Shown: in pieces, positions 1 to 7,971 of the stretch
Numbering within the stretch: the first letter of the stretch is position 1
Layout: every line of letters begins with the position of its first letter
Source of the DNA: an uncultured Clostridia bacterium
Lineage (GTDB): Bacteria > Bacillota > Clostridia > TANB77 > CAG-508
DNA length: 64,000 bases
Direction of reading: 5' to 3'
Assembly: GCA_934168365.1 (NCBI GenBank)
Contig: CAKPNJ010000007.1
Coordinates: 5,032-69,031, forward strand
Notes under the pieces: generated by a model
Told to the model about the DNA's origin: nothing
The model's input: only the letters and a program-made list of their open reading frames with translations
Databases searched by the model: none
Translations under genes and position numbers: made by a program

Positions 1-228
1 GAATTTATTACTAAAGAACCACCTATGGCAGTTTTAATTAAACAAGCTGCAAAAATAGAAAAAGGTTCTGGAAAACCTAATAGAGATAAAGTAGCAAAAA
101 TCAACAAAGCACAAGTTGAAGAGATTGCTAAAAAGAAAATGCCAGACTTAAATGCAGCATCATTAGAAGCAGCAATGAGCATGGTAGCAGGAACTGCAAG
201 ATCTATGGGTGTAGTCGTAGAAGACTAA
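1..228 (+). CDS. rplK: 50S ribosomal protein L11, C-terminal part (cut by window edge)
   Basis: The reading frame is open from base 1, so the gene starts upstream of the window and only the last 75 residues are present. They form the C-terminal rRNA-binding domain of L11, which binds the 23S GTPase-associated centre at the base of the L7/L12 stalk. The family landmarks KIEKGSG, MPDLNAAS and the ending GTARSMGVVVED are all visible. An internal ATG at base 25 lies inside the conserved domain and is not the start. rplA follows after 52 bases in the usual rplK-rplA order. Confidence 0.96.
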   Translation, partial: EFITKEPPMAVLIKQAAKIEKGSGKPNRDKVAKINKAQVEEIAKKKMPDLNAASLEAAMSMVAGTARSMGVVVED

Positions 229-280
229 AAAATAAATTGGGAGAAGATTAAAATCTTCGTTTGAACCAAAGGAGGTAAAA

Positions 281-964
281 ATGAAAAAAGGAAAGAGATA
301 TCAAGAAGCTGAAAAGCTAGTTGATAGAAAAAAATTGTATAGTGCTAAAGAAGCACTAGAAACAATTGAAAAAATGCCAAAAACAAAATTTGATGAAACA
401 GTGGAATTACACGTAAAATTAGGTGTAGATTCAAAACAAGCTGATCAACAAGTAAGAGGAACAACAGTACTTCCAAATGGCACTGGTAAAACTCAAAGAG
501 TATTAGTATTTGCTAAAGGACCAAAAGCAGACGAAGCTGTTAAAGCAGGAGCTGACTTTGTTGGTGCAGAAGAATTAATACCAAAAATTGAAAAAGAAAA
601 CTGGTTTGAATATGATGTTATCGTTGCAACTCCAGACATGATGGGTGTTGTAGGTAGATTAGGTAAAGTATTAGGACCAAAAGGTTTAATGCCAAACCCT
701 AAATCAGGAACAGTAACAATGGATGTTACAAAAGCAATCCAAGAAATTAAATCAGGAAAAGTTGAATACAGACTTGACAAAAGTAACATTGTTCACCTAG
801 GTTTTGGAAAGGTATCATTTGGAGCAGATAAGCTATTAGAAAACTATGAAACTGTTATGAATGCTATTATAAAAGCAAAACCAGCAGCTGCAAAAGGTCA
901 ATACATTAGAAGTGTAGCAATATCTACTACAATGGGACCAAGTATGTATATTGATCAAAAATAA
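281..964 (+). CDS. rplA: 50S ribosomal protein L1
   Basis: L1 (227 aa, normal length about 230) binds 23S rRNA at the mobile L1 stalk that helps release deacylated tRNA from the E site. The start ATG sits 6 bases behind a strong AAAGGAGG. Family signatures include GTGKTQRVLVFAKG in the N-terminal half and the central segment GRLGKVLGPKGLMPNPKSGT, followed by the IKSGKVEYR stretch. In many bacteria L1 also represses its own operon by binding the mRNA; no such site was identified with confidence here. It is cotranscribed with rplK, and the L10 leader follows directly. Confidence 0.97.
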   Translation: MKKGKRYQEAEKLVDRKKLYSAKEALETIEKMPKTKFDETVELHVKLGVDSKQADQQVRGTTVLPNGTGKTQRVLVFAKGPKADEAVKAGADFVGAEELIPKIEKENWFEYDVIVATPDMMGVVGRLGKVLGPKGLMPNPKSGTVTMDVTKAIQEIKSGKVEYRLDKSNIVHLGFGKVSFGADKLLENYETVMNAIIKAKPAAAKGQYIRSVAISTTMGPSMYIDQK

Positions 965-1101
965 TAAATATTGCCGAAGAAAGTAAGCATACACTTAAGT
1001 CTTACCGAGGTAAAGAGGAAACGGATTTATCCAATCAATCTTTGTCTTAGTAAGAATAGGCATTATTGATTGGATTTTTATTTAATTTGGGAGGTGAAAA
1101 C
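965..1101 (+). promoter_or_regulatory. Ribosomal protein L10 leader RNA with attenuator-like hairpin
   Basis: The 137-base gap before rplJ contains the TTGCCGAAGA...CTTACCGAGG core seen in Firmicutes L10 leaders, with GTAAG pairing to CTTAC. This fold is known to bind the L10-(L7/L12)4 complex for autoregulation. Downstream, CCAATCAAT (1031-1039) pairs with ATTGATTGG (1065-1073) and is followed by a T-rich run, which resembles an attenuator terminator just ahead of the rplJ ribosome binding site. The core match is direct; the attenuation mechanism is inferred. Confidence 0.7.
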
Positions 1102-1602
1102 ATGGCAAGTGAAAACGTTCTAAAGCAAAAAGAAGAAGAAGTAAAAAAACTAGCTGAAAAACTTAAAGAAGCAAAAGTAATTCTTTTAACAGATTACAGA
1201 GGAATAAATGTTGCAGATGTAACTAAATTAAGAACAGATTTAAGAAATGCAAACAGTGAATACAAAGTTATTAAAAACAACATTATAAAAAGAGCATTAG
1301 ATGCAAATGGAGAAAGTGGATTAGATGATTTATTAGAAGGACCAACAGCATTAGTAATTGGAACTGAAGATTATTTAGAACCATCTAAAGTAATTTACAA
1401 CTTCTCTAAAAATAACGAATTCTACAAAATTAAAGGTGGAATTATAGACGGAAAAGTAATGACAGCTGAAGAAATTATAACTTTAGCAAAATTACCATCA
1501 AGACAAGAACTTATGGCAAAATTGGCTGGAGCTTTACTTGGAAATATTACCAAGTTGGCTGTTGCGCTTGATGCAGTTAGGGAACAAAAAGCTAACGCCT
1601 AA
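1102..1602 (+). CDS. rplJ: 50S ribosomal protein L10
   Basis: L10 (166 aa) anchors the L7/L12 dimers to the ribosome through its C-terminal helix and binds 23S rRNA beside L11. The start ATG at 1102 follows GGGAGGTG at the right distance; an upstream in-frame ATG at 1066 lies within the leader hairpin and has no ribosome binding site. Landmarks are the N-terminal ILLTDYRGINVADVTKLR segment, then NNIIKRAL, GPTALVIG and the C-terminal LPSRQELMAKLAGAL. It is probably autoregulated through the leader upstream. An unusual 202-base spacer with a large hairpin separates it from rplL. Confidence 0.96.
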   Translation: MASENVLKQKEEEVKKLAEKLKEAKVILLTDYRGINVADVTKLRTDLRNANSEYKVIKNNIIKRALDANGESGLDDLLEGPTALVIGTEDYLEPSKVIYNFSKNNEFYKIKGGIIDGKVMTAEEIITLAKLPSRQELMAKLAGALLGNITKLAVALDAVREQKANA

Positions 1603-1723
1603 TTTTAATGAAAAACTTCGTCTTGCGTTGTCAAGCGTCGCATAAAAATCTTTCAATATACACCAGTATAATCTCAAGATTTTTAGCTAGCTTTTCTAGC
1701 AATACTCGTTTTTGATTAAAATT
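1601..1723. repeat. Long imperfect hairpin between rplJ and rplL
   Basis: Bases 1601-1616 and 1708-1723 are inverted copies of 16 bases with one mismatch, and a second inner stem pairs 1644-1652 with 1676-1684. The left arm begins in the rplJ stop codon. The interior holds GTCTTGCG and AAGCGTCGC, which are GC-richer than the surroundings. It resembles in layout the hairpins at 43336-43454 and 57222-57298. A separate 8-bp perfect palindrome lies at 1731-1750. Confidence 0.6.
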
Positions 1724-1804
1724 ATAAAGTTTAGAATATGATTATTCTAAGTTGATTAAAATAAAAAATTATTAAATTAAAATAAAGAAGGAGGTCATTT
1801 TAAA

Positions 1805-2170
1805 ATGGCAAAAATTGATGAATTATTAGAGACTATCGACACTTTAACAGTTGTTGAATTAGCAGAATTAGTAAAAGGAATTGAAGAAAAATATGGAGTA
1901 TCTGCAGCAGCAGTTGCAGCACCAGTAGCTGGAGCAGCAGCTGGAGCAGCTGAAGAAAAAACTTCATTTAATGTAGTATTAAAAGAAGCTGGAGCAAACA
2001 AAATCCAAGTAATTAAAGTAGTTAGAGATGCTACAGGTTTAGGATTAAAAGAAGCTAAAGATTTAGTTGACGGAGCTCCAAAAACAGTTAAAGAGAACGT
2101 AGCTAAAGAAGAAGCTGAAGAATTAAAAGCTAAATTTGAAGAAGTTGGTGCTACAGTAGAATTAGCATAG
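1805..2170 (+). CDS. rplL: 50S ribosomal protein L7/L12
   Basis: L7/L12 (121 aa) forms the flexible stalk dimers that recruit and activate translation GTPases. The sequence shows the N-terminal dimerisation helices (KIDELLETIDTLTVVELAELV), an alanine/glycine/proline-rich hinge at about residues 37-52, and the globular C-terminal domain with VIKVVRDATGLGLKEAKDLV and the terminal EEVGATVELA. AAGGAGG precedes the ATG. A clear terminator follows it, so the usual rpoB-rpoC genes do not continue from this operon. Confidence 0.97.
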   Translation: MAKIDELLETIDTLTVVELAELVKGIEEKYGVSAAAVAAPVAGAAAGAAEEKTSFNVVLKEAGANKIQVIKVVRDATGLGLKEAKDLVDGAPKTVKENVAKEEAEELKAKFEEVGATVELA

Positions 2171-2190
2171 TTTTATACTATATAATAAAC

Positions 2191-2228
2191 AAAAATAGAC
2201 CTATAGATATTATAGGTTTATTTTTTTG
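2191..2228 (+). terminator. Rho-independent terminator of the rplKAJL operon
   Basis: ACCTATA (2199-2205) pairs with TATAGGT (2211-2217) around a GATAT loop, the stem extends through flanking A/T pairs, and a run of T residues follows from 2218 to 2227. Confidence 0.85.
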
Positions 2229-2249
2229 ACCTGAGAAATCCGCTTTTTC

Positions 2250-2278
2250 TTGACTTTAGTAAATATAAGTTATAAAAT
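2250..2278 (+). promoter_or_regulatory. Sigma-A promoter for plsX
   Basis: TTGACT (2250-2255), a 17-base spacer and TAAAAT (2273-2278) lie between the rplL terminator and plsX, about 77 bases before its start. Confidence 0.65.
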
Positions 2279-2354
2279 ATAAAAGCATTCATATATTTTA
2301 ACAATACACAAGAAAGTGTAGCAAGTTACAAAAATGCAAAAGGAGAAATTTAAA

Positions 2355-3389
2355 ATGGTAATAATATTAGATGCAATGGGTGGAGATAATGCACCTGATG
2401 CAACAATAAAAGGCGCTGTAAGGGCAATAAATCAAATTGAAGCAGATATTTTATTAGTAGGTAATACAGAGGTTATAAATCAAAAAGTAAAGGAATTTTA
2501 CGGAAAAAATGATATATCAGAGGTATCTCCAAGAATAAAAGTACATCATACAACAGAAATGATAGAAATGGAAGATACTCCTACAGTAGCTATAAAACAT
2601 AAAAAAGATTCCTCAATGGTTGTAGGATTTAACTTACTAAAAGAAGGTAAAGGAGATGTGTTTATCTCAGCTGGAAATTCTGGAGCCCTACTTACAGGAG
2701 CAACCCTTTTAGTTGGAAGAATAAAAGGTGTAGATAGACCAGCATTAGCAGGAATTTTGCCAGCATATAAAAGTAGATTGGTTTTAATGGACTGTGGAGC
2801 AAATACAAACTGCAAGCCAATTAATCTTCTACAATTTGCGCAAATGGCTAGTATTTATTTAGAAACTACAATTGGTGTAAAGAATCCAAGAGTAGGGCTA
2901 TTAAATATCGGAACAGAAGAAACAAAAGGTAATGAGTTAATGAAAGAGTCATATAAACTTTTAAAGGAACAAAGCAAAGAGTTAGGAGTTAACTTTATCG
3001 GAAATGTAGAAGGAAGAGATGCATTTTCAGGAAATGTTGATATTGTTGTAACAGATGGGTTTACAGGAAATAACTTCTTGAAAGCAGTTGAAGGATTAGG
3101 AAAATTTGTAAAAAGAACACTATCGGAAAGCTTAAAGAAGAACTTAATATCTAAAATAGCAGCACTTCCAAGCATGCCAGCGATTAAAAGATTTGCTAAA
3201 AGCGTAGATTATAAAGAATATGGTGGAGCCTTATTCTTGGGTGTAAAACAACCTGTAGTAAAAGCACATGGAAGTAGTGATGCAAAAGTATTTGAATTTA
3301 CAATAAAACAAGCAGAACAATTTGTAAAAAATAAGGCAGTTGAAAAATTAAAAGAGCAATTTACAAAAGAGCTAGAAGAACAAAAATAA
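2355..3389 (+). CDS. plsX: Phosphate acyltransferase PlsX
   Basis: PlsX (344 aa) converts acyl-ACP and phosphate to acyl-phosphate, the donor used by PlsY to begin phospholipid synthesis at the membrane. The conserved N-terminus ILDAMGGDNAPDATIKGA fixes the start at the ATG at 2355, behind AAAAGGAGA; an ATG at 2334 in the same frame precedes that ribosome binding site. Other family segments are MEDTPTVAIKHKKDSSM, FISAGNSGALLTGA, GANTNCKPINLLQFA and GNVEGRD. It has its own promoter, and acpP follows after a further promoter, keeping the classical plsX-acpP order. Confidence 0.96.
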   Translation: MVIILDAMGGDNAPDATIKGAVRAINQIEADILLVGNTEVINQKVKEFYGKNDISEVSPRIKVHHTTEMIEMEDTPTVAIKHKKDSSMVVGFNLLKEGKGDVFISAGNSGALLTGATLLVGRIKGVDRPALAGILPAYKSRLVLMDCGANTNCKPINLLQFAQMASIYLETTIGVKNPRVGLLNIGTEETKGNELMKESYKLLKEQSKELGVNFIGNVEGRDAFSGNVDIVVTDGFTGNNFLKAVEGLGKFVKRTLSESLKKNLISKIAALPSMPAIKRFAKSVDYKEYGGALFLGVKQPVVKAHGSSDAKVFEFTIKQAEQFVKNKAVEKLKEQFTKELEEQK

Positions 3390-3407
3390 AATATTTTAAA
3401 AAAGTGC

Positions 3408-3436
3408 TTGACAATTATTGATACTTGTATTATCTT
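3408..3436 (+). promoter_or_regulatory. Sigma-A promoter for acpP
   Basis: A perfect -35 TTGACA (3408-3413), 17-base spacer and TATCTT (3431-3436) lie 48 bases upstream of the acpP start. Confidence 0.65.
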
Positions 3437-3484
3437 TTAGGTAAAGAAATATAAGCAGAATATAAAGGAGGTGACTTAATTATC

Positions 3485-3727
3485 ATGAGTTCAGAGGAAG
3501 TTTTTGAAAAAGTAAAAGAAACAATTATAGAGCAATTAGGAGTTGCTGATACAGCAGTTACTACAGAGGCATCTTTTATAGATGACCTAGGAGCTGATTC
3601 TTTAGATATAGTTGAACTAATTATGGCATTAGAGGAAGAATTTGATATGGAAATTCCAGATGCTGATGCAGAAAAAATAGTTACAGTTGGTGATGTTGTC
3701 GAATACATAAAAGAGCATGTTGCCTAA
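3485..3727 (+). CDS. acpP: Acyl carrier protein
   Basis: ACP (80 aa) carries growing acyl chains on a phosphopantetheine arm. The attachment serine is in GADSLDIVEL, residue 39, and the acidic recognition helix that follows is intact (EEEFDMEIPDADAEKI). The start ATG lies behind AAAGGAGGTGAC. Besides elongation partners, PlsX encoded just upstream uses acyl-ACP as substrate. In many Firmicutes rnc and smc follow acpP; here rnc is absent from that place and smc lies 4.2 kb further on. Confidence 0.97.
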   Translation: MSSEEVFEKVKETIIEQLGVADTAVTTEASFIDDLGADSLDIVELIMALEEEFDMEIPDADAEKIVTVGDVVEYIKEHVA

Positions 3728-3743
3728 GAAAAAATATAAGGAA

Positions 3744-3772
3744 TGGTATAGTTATAGACTATACTATTTTTT
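3744..3772 (+). terminator. Rho-independent terminator after acpP
   Basis: TGGTATAGT pairs with ACTATACTA (3744-3766, one G-T pair) around a short loop and is followed by a T-rich tract to 3772. Confidence 0.8.
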
Positions 3773-3778
3773 ATTCTA

Positions 3779-3807
3779 GTAAAATTCTCCTACTAGGAGA
3801 ATTTTAC
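3779..3807. repeat. Perfect 13-bp inverted repeat
   Basis: Bases 3779-3791 and 3795-3807 are perfect inverted copies separated by the three bases ACT. No T-run follows on the plus strand, so it is not an ordinary terminator for acpP; it lies about 90 bases upstream of the promoter of the next gene. Confidence 0.6.
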
Positions 3808-3897
3808 GTAGAAGATAAATATGTGAATTACTAGAATTTATAACAGTTTGCACTGCGTATAAATTTTTTTTATGCTTAAATTTTCATACAGGCTGTA

Positions 3898-3927
3898 TTG
3901 CATAAAAATTATACAATATGATATAAT
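3898..3927 (+). promoter_or_regulatory. Sigma-A promoter for the amidohydrolase
   Basis: TTGCAT (3898-3903), 18-base spacer and a perfect TATAAT (3922-3927), 22 bases upstream of the chosen start. The position excludes the in-frame upstream start at 3872. Confidence 0.65.
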
Positions 3928-3949
3928 TTCAAAAGAAAGAGGTGGAAGA

Positions 3950-5242
3950 ATGGGTAAAATTTTAATTAAAAATGGAAAAGTGCTATTTTTTAGAAATGAT
4001 GATGTAATAATTGAAGAAAATGACGTTTTAATAGAAAATGGAAAAATAATAAAAATTGAAGAAAACATACAAGAAAATGCTGATAAAGTAATAAATGCAC
4101 AAAATCATATTGTTATGCCAGGTTTAATAAACACACATGCTCATATACCAATGAGTATATTTAGAGAAACTACAGAAGGATGCAAACTATATGAATGGCT
4201 AAATGATAAGATTTGGCCAATAGAAGATAAACTAACAAAAGAGGATATATATTGGGCTAGTATGCTCTCATATGTTGAAATGATTAGTACAGGAACAACT
4301 TGTGTAAATGATCAATATTTTATGCCAGAGCAAATTAGAGAGGCAGCTGTAAAAGCAGGAGTAAGAGCAGTTATTACAAGACCAATTGTTGATATTGGCG
4401 GAGATCTTCAAATTAGAATAGATGAATTTAGAGAATTTTATGAGTCAAGAGACGAAAGTAATGATTTAATTACATATTCGGTTGCACCACATTCTTTATA
4501 TACCTGTTCAGATAAAGCTTTAGAGGCCTGTGCAGATCTAGCAAAAGAATATAAACTACCAATACATACACATTTTTTGGAAAGTATTGATGAAATAGAA
4601 GATATAAAGAACAAGCATGGTAGACCTGCAATACAAGTATTAAAGGACTATTTTAGTGATGTGCATACAATATTGGCACATTGTGTAAAACTAACAGATG
4701 AAGATATTGAGATTTTAAAAACAATGGATTGTGGAATTGCACATAATCCTATATCAAATTTAAGATTAGGCTGTAAAATAGCAGATACTACTAAATATTT
4801 AAAACAAGGTTTAAATGTGGCACTTGGTACAGATGGTCAAGGCTCAGGAAGTAATATGGATATGTTTGAAGCTATGAGAGTGGCATGTTTGGCACAAGGT
4901 GGAATACATGAAAATGAAGAAAGAATTACTGCTAAAAATGCAGTTAAAATGGCAACAATAAATGGAGCTGAATTGTTACAATTAGATAATAAAATAGGAA
5001 GTATTGAAGTTGGAAAAGATGCAGATATAATTTTAGTTGATATAGAAGAAAAACTAGATAACATTACAATGCTTCCAAACTTAAACGAAATAGCAAACTT
5101 AGTATATAATACATCTGGAAGAAATGTAGATACCACAATTATAAAAGGAAATATACTAATGGAAAATAGAGTTATAAACCATATAGATGTCAAAGAAGTT
5201 GTGACTAAATGTAATCAAATATTGGAAAGATTAAGTAAATAG
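3950..5242 (+). CDS. mtaD: 5-methylthioadenosine/S-adenosylhomocysteine deaminase-type amidohydrolase
   Basis: A 430-aa metal-dependent hydrolase of the cytosine-deaminase/MtaD subgroup. The metal and catalytic residues are visible in order: PGLINTHAHIPMS, HTHFLESIDE, ILAHCVKL, IAHNPISNLRLGCKIA and LGTDGQGSGSNMDMFEAMR. Family members deaminate adenosine-type nucleosides such as methylthioadenosine or S-adenosylhomocysteine, in SAM by-product recycling. The start at 3950 follows AAAGAGGTGG. It is a single-gene unit with its own promoter and terminator. Exact substrate is inferred; related guanine or chlorohydrolase-like activities cannot be excluded by reading alone. Confidence 0.8.
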   Translation: MGKILIKNGKVLFFRNDDVIIEENDVLIENGKIIKIEENIQENADKVINAQNHIVMPGLINTHAHIPMSIFRETTEGCKLYEWLNDKIWPIEDKLTKEDIYWASMLSYVEMISTGTTCVNDQYFMPEQIREAAVKAGVRAVITRPIVDIGGDLQIRIDEFREFYESRDESNDLITYSVAPHSLYTCSDKALEACADLAKEYKLPIHTHFLESIDEIEDIKNKHGRPAIQVLKDYFSDVHTILAHCVKLTDEDIEILKTMDCGIAHNPISNLRLGCKIADTTKYLKQGLNVALGTDGQGSGSNMDMFEAMRVACLAQGGIHENEERITAKNAVKMATINGAELLQLDNKIGSIEVGKDADIILVDIEEKLDNITMLPNLNEIANLVYNTSGRNVDTTIIKGNILMENRVINHIDVKEVVTKCNQILERLSK

Positions 5243-5248
5243 AATTTA

Positions 5249-5280
5249 ACTGCTACTAAGTTGATTAGTGGCAGTTTTTG
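5249..5280 (+). terminator. Rho-independent terminator after the amidohydrolase
   Basis: ACTGCTACTA (5249-5258) pairs with TAGTGGCAGT (5266-5275) with one G-T pair and ends in TTTTT. Confidence 0.85.
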
Positions 5281-5287
5281 TGTTTGC

Positions 5288-5316
5288 TTGAAAATTATGT
5301 AAATCTGTGATATAAT
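5288..5316 (+). promoter_or_regulatory. Sigma-A promoter for the unknown gene at 5374
   Basis: TTGAAA (5288-5293), exactly 17 bases, TATAAT (5311-5316), then 57 bases to the start codon with its AAGGAGG. Confidence 0.75.
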
Positions 5317-5373
5317 TTCTGTATATTGGAAAAAAATCCAAAATTATTGAAGTTATATAAGGAGGAACATAAC

Positions 5374-6507
5374 ATGAAGATCACAATGACAACAGTGCTG
5401 AGAGACCGGGAGACTGCTTTTAATTTAACCAAAGCGTTCATTAATTGTTATAACAATAATAATGCTTTGGTAATTGAAAAAGAGGAGGCTAAGTTGGAAA
5501 TTGATTTAGCAACTTGTAGCAGAGAAAAAGCTGAAAGCTTTTTCAACGACATCATCACCATATTTTATGGTGAAAAAGTAACTCCGCAGGAACGGGAGAA
5601 TGAGCCCATAATACCAACTACTGAGAAAGAAGAAGTGAGTAGCAAAAATGAGAATAGTCAAAAAACAGATAACAAAGAAGCGGATAACCATGAAGAAGAT
5701 GAAAAAAAGAATGCAGAAGCTACAGCAACTGATATTCGAGTAGTGGCACCTGAAGAGATCAAAATTGAAGGAGAAAAATATGAACAAGTACTTGAAAAAA
5801 TTGCGCAAAGTAGTAGTTCATATGGAGAATTTCTCCATTCAGTAGAATTTAATCTGAAATTGTCAAAATCAAATCGGGATAAATTTTGGATAATTATGAA
5901 TGAAACTCAAGTATTTGAATACCCAGAAGAAGTCAAATTGTCTAAAATTCTGAAGGTAGTTGAAAGCAAAGGAAAACAATTAAGCAGATACGAAATAAAT
6001 TATTTATTTAGCCAAATAAAAGCAAGAACAGGCTATTCTGGGAGTGAATTCGTAAGAATTCTCTTGGAATATAGAGAAAAATACGGATATGAGCCATCAC
6101 CAATAGTCATTAGACAAGCGAGAATCAAATGCTTACCACAAAATGAAGAATTCGAGGAAGCCCTAAGTATGATTGATATGAGCAAACCTATTGAAGAAAG
6201 AGTTGCTTATATCTTTACAATTATGAATTTTAATTTGAAAATATATAAGCAACCAGAGTACTTTAGGGAAGACTTAATTACTTTTGTGAGTGAAGCGGTC
6301 CAAATGAAGAAAATTGACATTGAGAAAGCTTTAAATGGCGTAAAAACCAAGAACAAATTGATGCTAAGAATGGTGTTGTCAGAGCAAGTAAATGGTTTTG
6401 CAAAGAAAGTTGCAGGACAACCTCAGAAAACCATTGCCACATCTACATTCCTTAAAGATTTGCAAAGTGTTATTCTTTCCAGAACAGAATTGAAAAACCT
6501 TAAATAA
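5374..6507 (+). CDS. Protein of unknown function, 377 aa
   Basis: I do not recognise this protein. The start ATG at 5374 lies behind AAGGAGGAAC; an in-frame TTG at 5326 is upstream of the ribosome binding site. Three parts are visible: an N-terminal domain of about 75 residues (MKITMTTVLRDRETA...), a highly charged Glu/Lys/Asn linker of about residues 75-125, and a helical C-terminal domain of about 240 residues with no signal peptide, membrane segment or known catalytic motif. It is probably cytoplasmic. Some segments use CGG, CCG and GGG codons more freely than neighbouring genes. The next gene, also unknown, shares a faint pattern near its C-terminus. Confidence 0.7.
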   Translation: MKITMTTVLRDRETAFNLTKAFINCYNNNNALVIEKEEAKLEIDLATCSREKAESFFNDIITIFYGEKVTPQERENEPIIPTTEKEEVSSKNENSQKTDNKEADNHEEDEKKNAEATATDIRVVAPEEIKIEGEKYEQVLEKIAQSSSSYGEFLHSVEFNLKLSKSNRDKFWIIMNETQVFEYPEEVKLSKILKVVESKGKQLSRYEINYLFSQIKARTGYSGSEFVRILLEYREKYGYEPSPIVIRQARIKCLPQNEEFEEALSMIDMSKPIEERVAYIFTIMNFNLKIYKQPEYFREDLITFVSEAVQMKKIDIEKALNGVKTKNKLMLRMVLSEQVNGFAKKVAGQPQKTIATSTFLKDLQSVILSRTELKNLK

Positions 6508-6514
6508 TAACTTC

Positions 6515-6548
6515 ACAAAGGGCACTGATAAATTCGGTGTCCTTTGCT
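6515..6548 (+). terminator. Hairpin after the unknown gene (weak terminator)
   Basis: AAAGGGCACT (6517-6526) pairs with GGTGTCCTTT (6536-6545) including two G-T pairs. There is no good T-run after it, so termination is uncertain. Confidence 0.4.
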
Positions 6549-6721
6549 ATGCATAAATAGATAAATTTTGTCAAAAATTGCTAAAAAATTCCTCTAAACT
6601 ATTTAAATACGAACAAATTTATGATATAATTATGACGTGACTTTATTGTACATAATTACAAAAACTTAACTTTTATAATACACTAAAGAGAACATATATA
6701 AAATGAAAAAAGGGAGAATAT

Positions 6722-7942
6722 ATGGATAAAGAACAAGTATTAGAAGTTAAAGAGTTAATTGAATATGGGTTTAGTTTAGAAAGTATAGCAACAGGAATTC
6801 AAATACCAATTGAGGAATTAAAAGAATTGAAAAGACAAATTGAAGAAGAAAAACAAGCTAAAGCTAATAAACAACCCCAAAAAGAAACCGAAAAGACAAA
6901 AATTAAGTTAGAACAGGAAAAAAACGAAGAAAAATCTAAATCAAGAAAAGAAATTCAAGCTATGGTTAAAAAATACGAGGAAATCTTTGGAGACTCAACT
7001 AAAAAAACTCAAAGCAAAACAGAAGAAAGAGAATTGAGCGAAGAGGAACTTGAAAATGCTATACAAAAAATGAACTTGTTAATGGAAAGATTAAAAAATA
7101 GAGGAAATTTACCAATAGACGCAAAAAAAGTAGAACTAGAAAAAGTAATAAATGCTTATAAAAAACTAATAGAAGATGACATTATGAAAAAGGCAGACAG
7201 AGCCAAAAGTGTGGAAGAGTTAAAAAAATTATCTCAAAAAGTACCTGCGCAAACATATAATGTTGGATTTGGACATGTTCAAAGCAGAATAGTTAAAATA
7301 CAGCAACAAGTGTTGATGAATAACATTAGAAATAATATTCCTGAAAGGATTGGAAAAATCATTGCAGATATAGCTAATGGAGAAATAGATATTCAACATG
7401 CTAGAGAAGTTATTGAAGAAGAAGCAAGAAGAAGAGTTGAAAACTCTAATGGAAGTAAATTTAAGCTAACATTAGATGGACAAAGAAGACAAATTTTAAC
7501 ACAGATACACACAGCGCTAAAAGAAAAAGCTGATAAATATGTAATAAAAAGTTCAACACAAGCAATAAATGATCTAACTCAATTAGGAGAAACAAGTCAA
7601 ATACAAGCTGTTAACATAGTGACTCAAAACCTTTGTGGAAGAAAAGAATACAGTAGAGCTTTGGCTATATGTGACATGAGCTGTAAAAATCTAAATGAAG
7701 AAGGGGTAAGGCAAATCCGTTTATTAAAAAGGCAAATAAAATCTGCTAAATTTGGAGATTTAGCTCAAAAAATGTTGACAGGTACAAAAAGCATTGAAGA
7801 AAGAGAAGCAGAATATGAGAGCTTGAAAACAGCAATGAAAGTAGAAGATATAAAGCCAAGTCAAATACCAATAGGAAAAATAAATAATGGAAGTGTGACA
7901 GTATATTTAAATAAAATATGGGATGATCAAAAACAACGATAA
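6722..7942 (+). CDS. Coiled-coil protein of unknown function upstream of smc
   Basis: I do not recognise the 406-aa product. It starts at the ATG behind AAAAGGGAGA. Residues 1-35 look like a small helix-turn-helix-type module (VLEVKELIEYGFSLESIATG), followed by a long Lys/Glu/Gln-rich coiled-coil region to about residue 150 and a helical C-terminal half with repeated arginine/glutamine-rich helices. No membrane segment or catalytic motif is seen. It ends 29 bases before smc on the same strand, so the two are probably cotranscribed, which hints at a role tied to chromosome organisation; that link is only inference from position. Confidence 0.7.
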   Translation: MDKEQVLEVKELIEYGFSLESIATGIQIPIEELKELKRQIEEEKQAKANKQPQKETEKTKIKLEQEKNEEKSKSRKEIQAMVKKYEEIFGDSTKKTQSKTEERELSEEELENAIQKMNLLMERLKNRGNLPIDAKKVELEKVINAYKKLIEDDIMKKADRAKSVEELKKLSQKVPAQTYNVGFGHVQSRIVKIQQQVLMNNIRNNIPERIGKIIADIANGEIDIQHAREVIEEEARRRVENSNGSKFKLTLDGQRRQILTQIHTALKEKADKYVIKSSTQAINDLTQLGETSQIQAVNIVTQNLCGRKEYSRALAICDMSCKNLNEEGVRQIRLLKRQIKSAKFGDLAQKMLTGTKSIEEREAEYESLKTAMKVEDIKPSQIPIGKINNGSVTVYLNKIWDDQKQR

Positions 7943-7971
7943 ATTAAACTTAAGAAAAGGTGAAGTAACAA

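Noticed and set aside
5326..5373. TTG start at 5326 for the unknown 377-aa protein
   Set aside because: It lies upstream of the AAGGAGG that serves the ATG at 5374 and very close to the transcription start.
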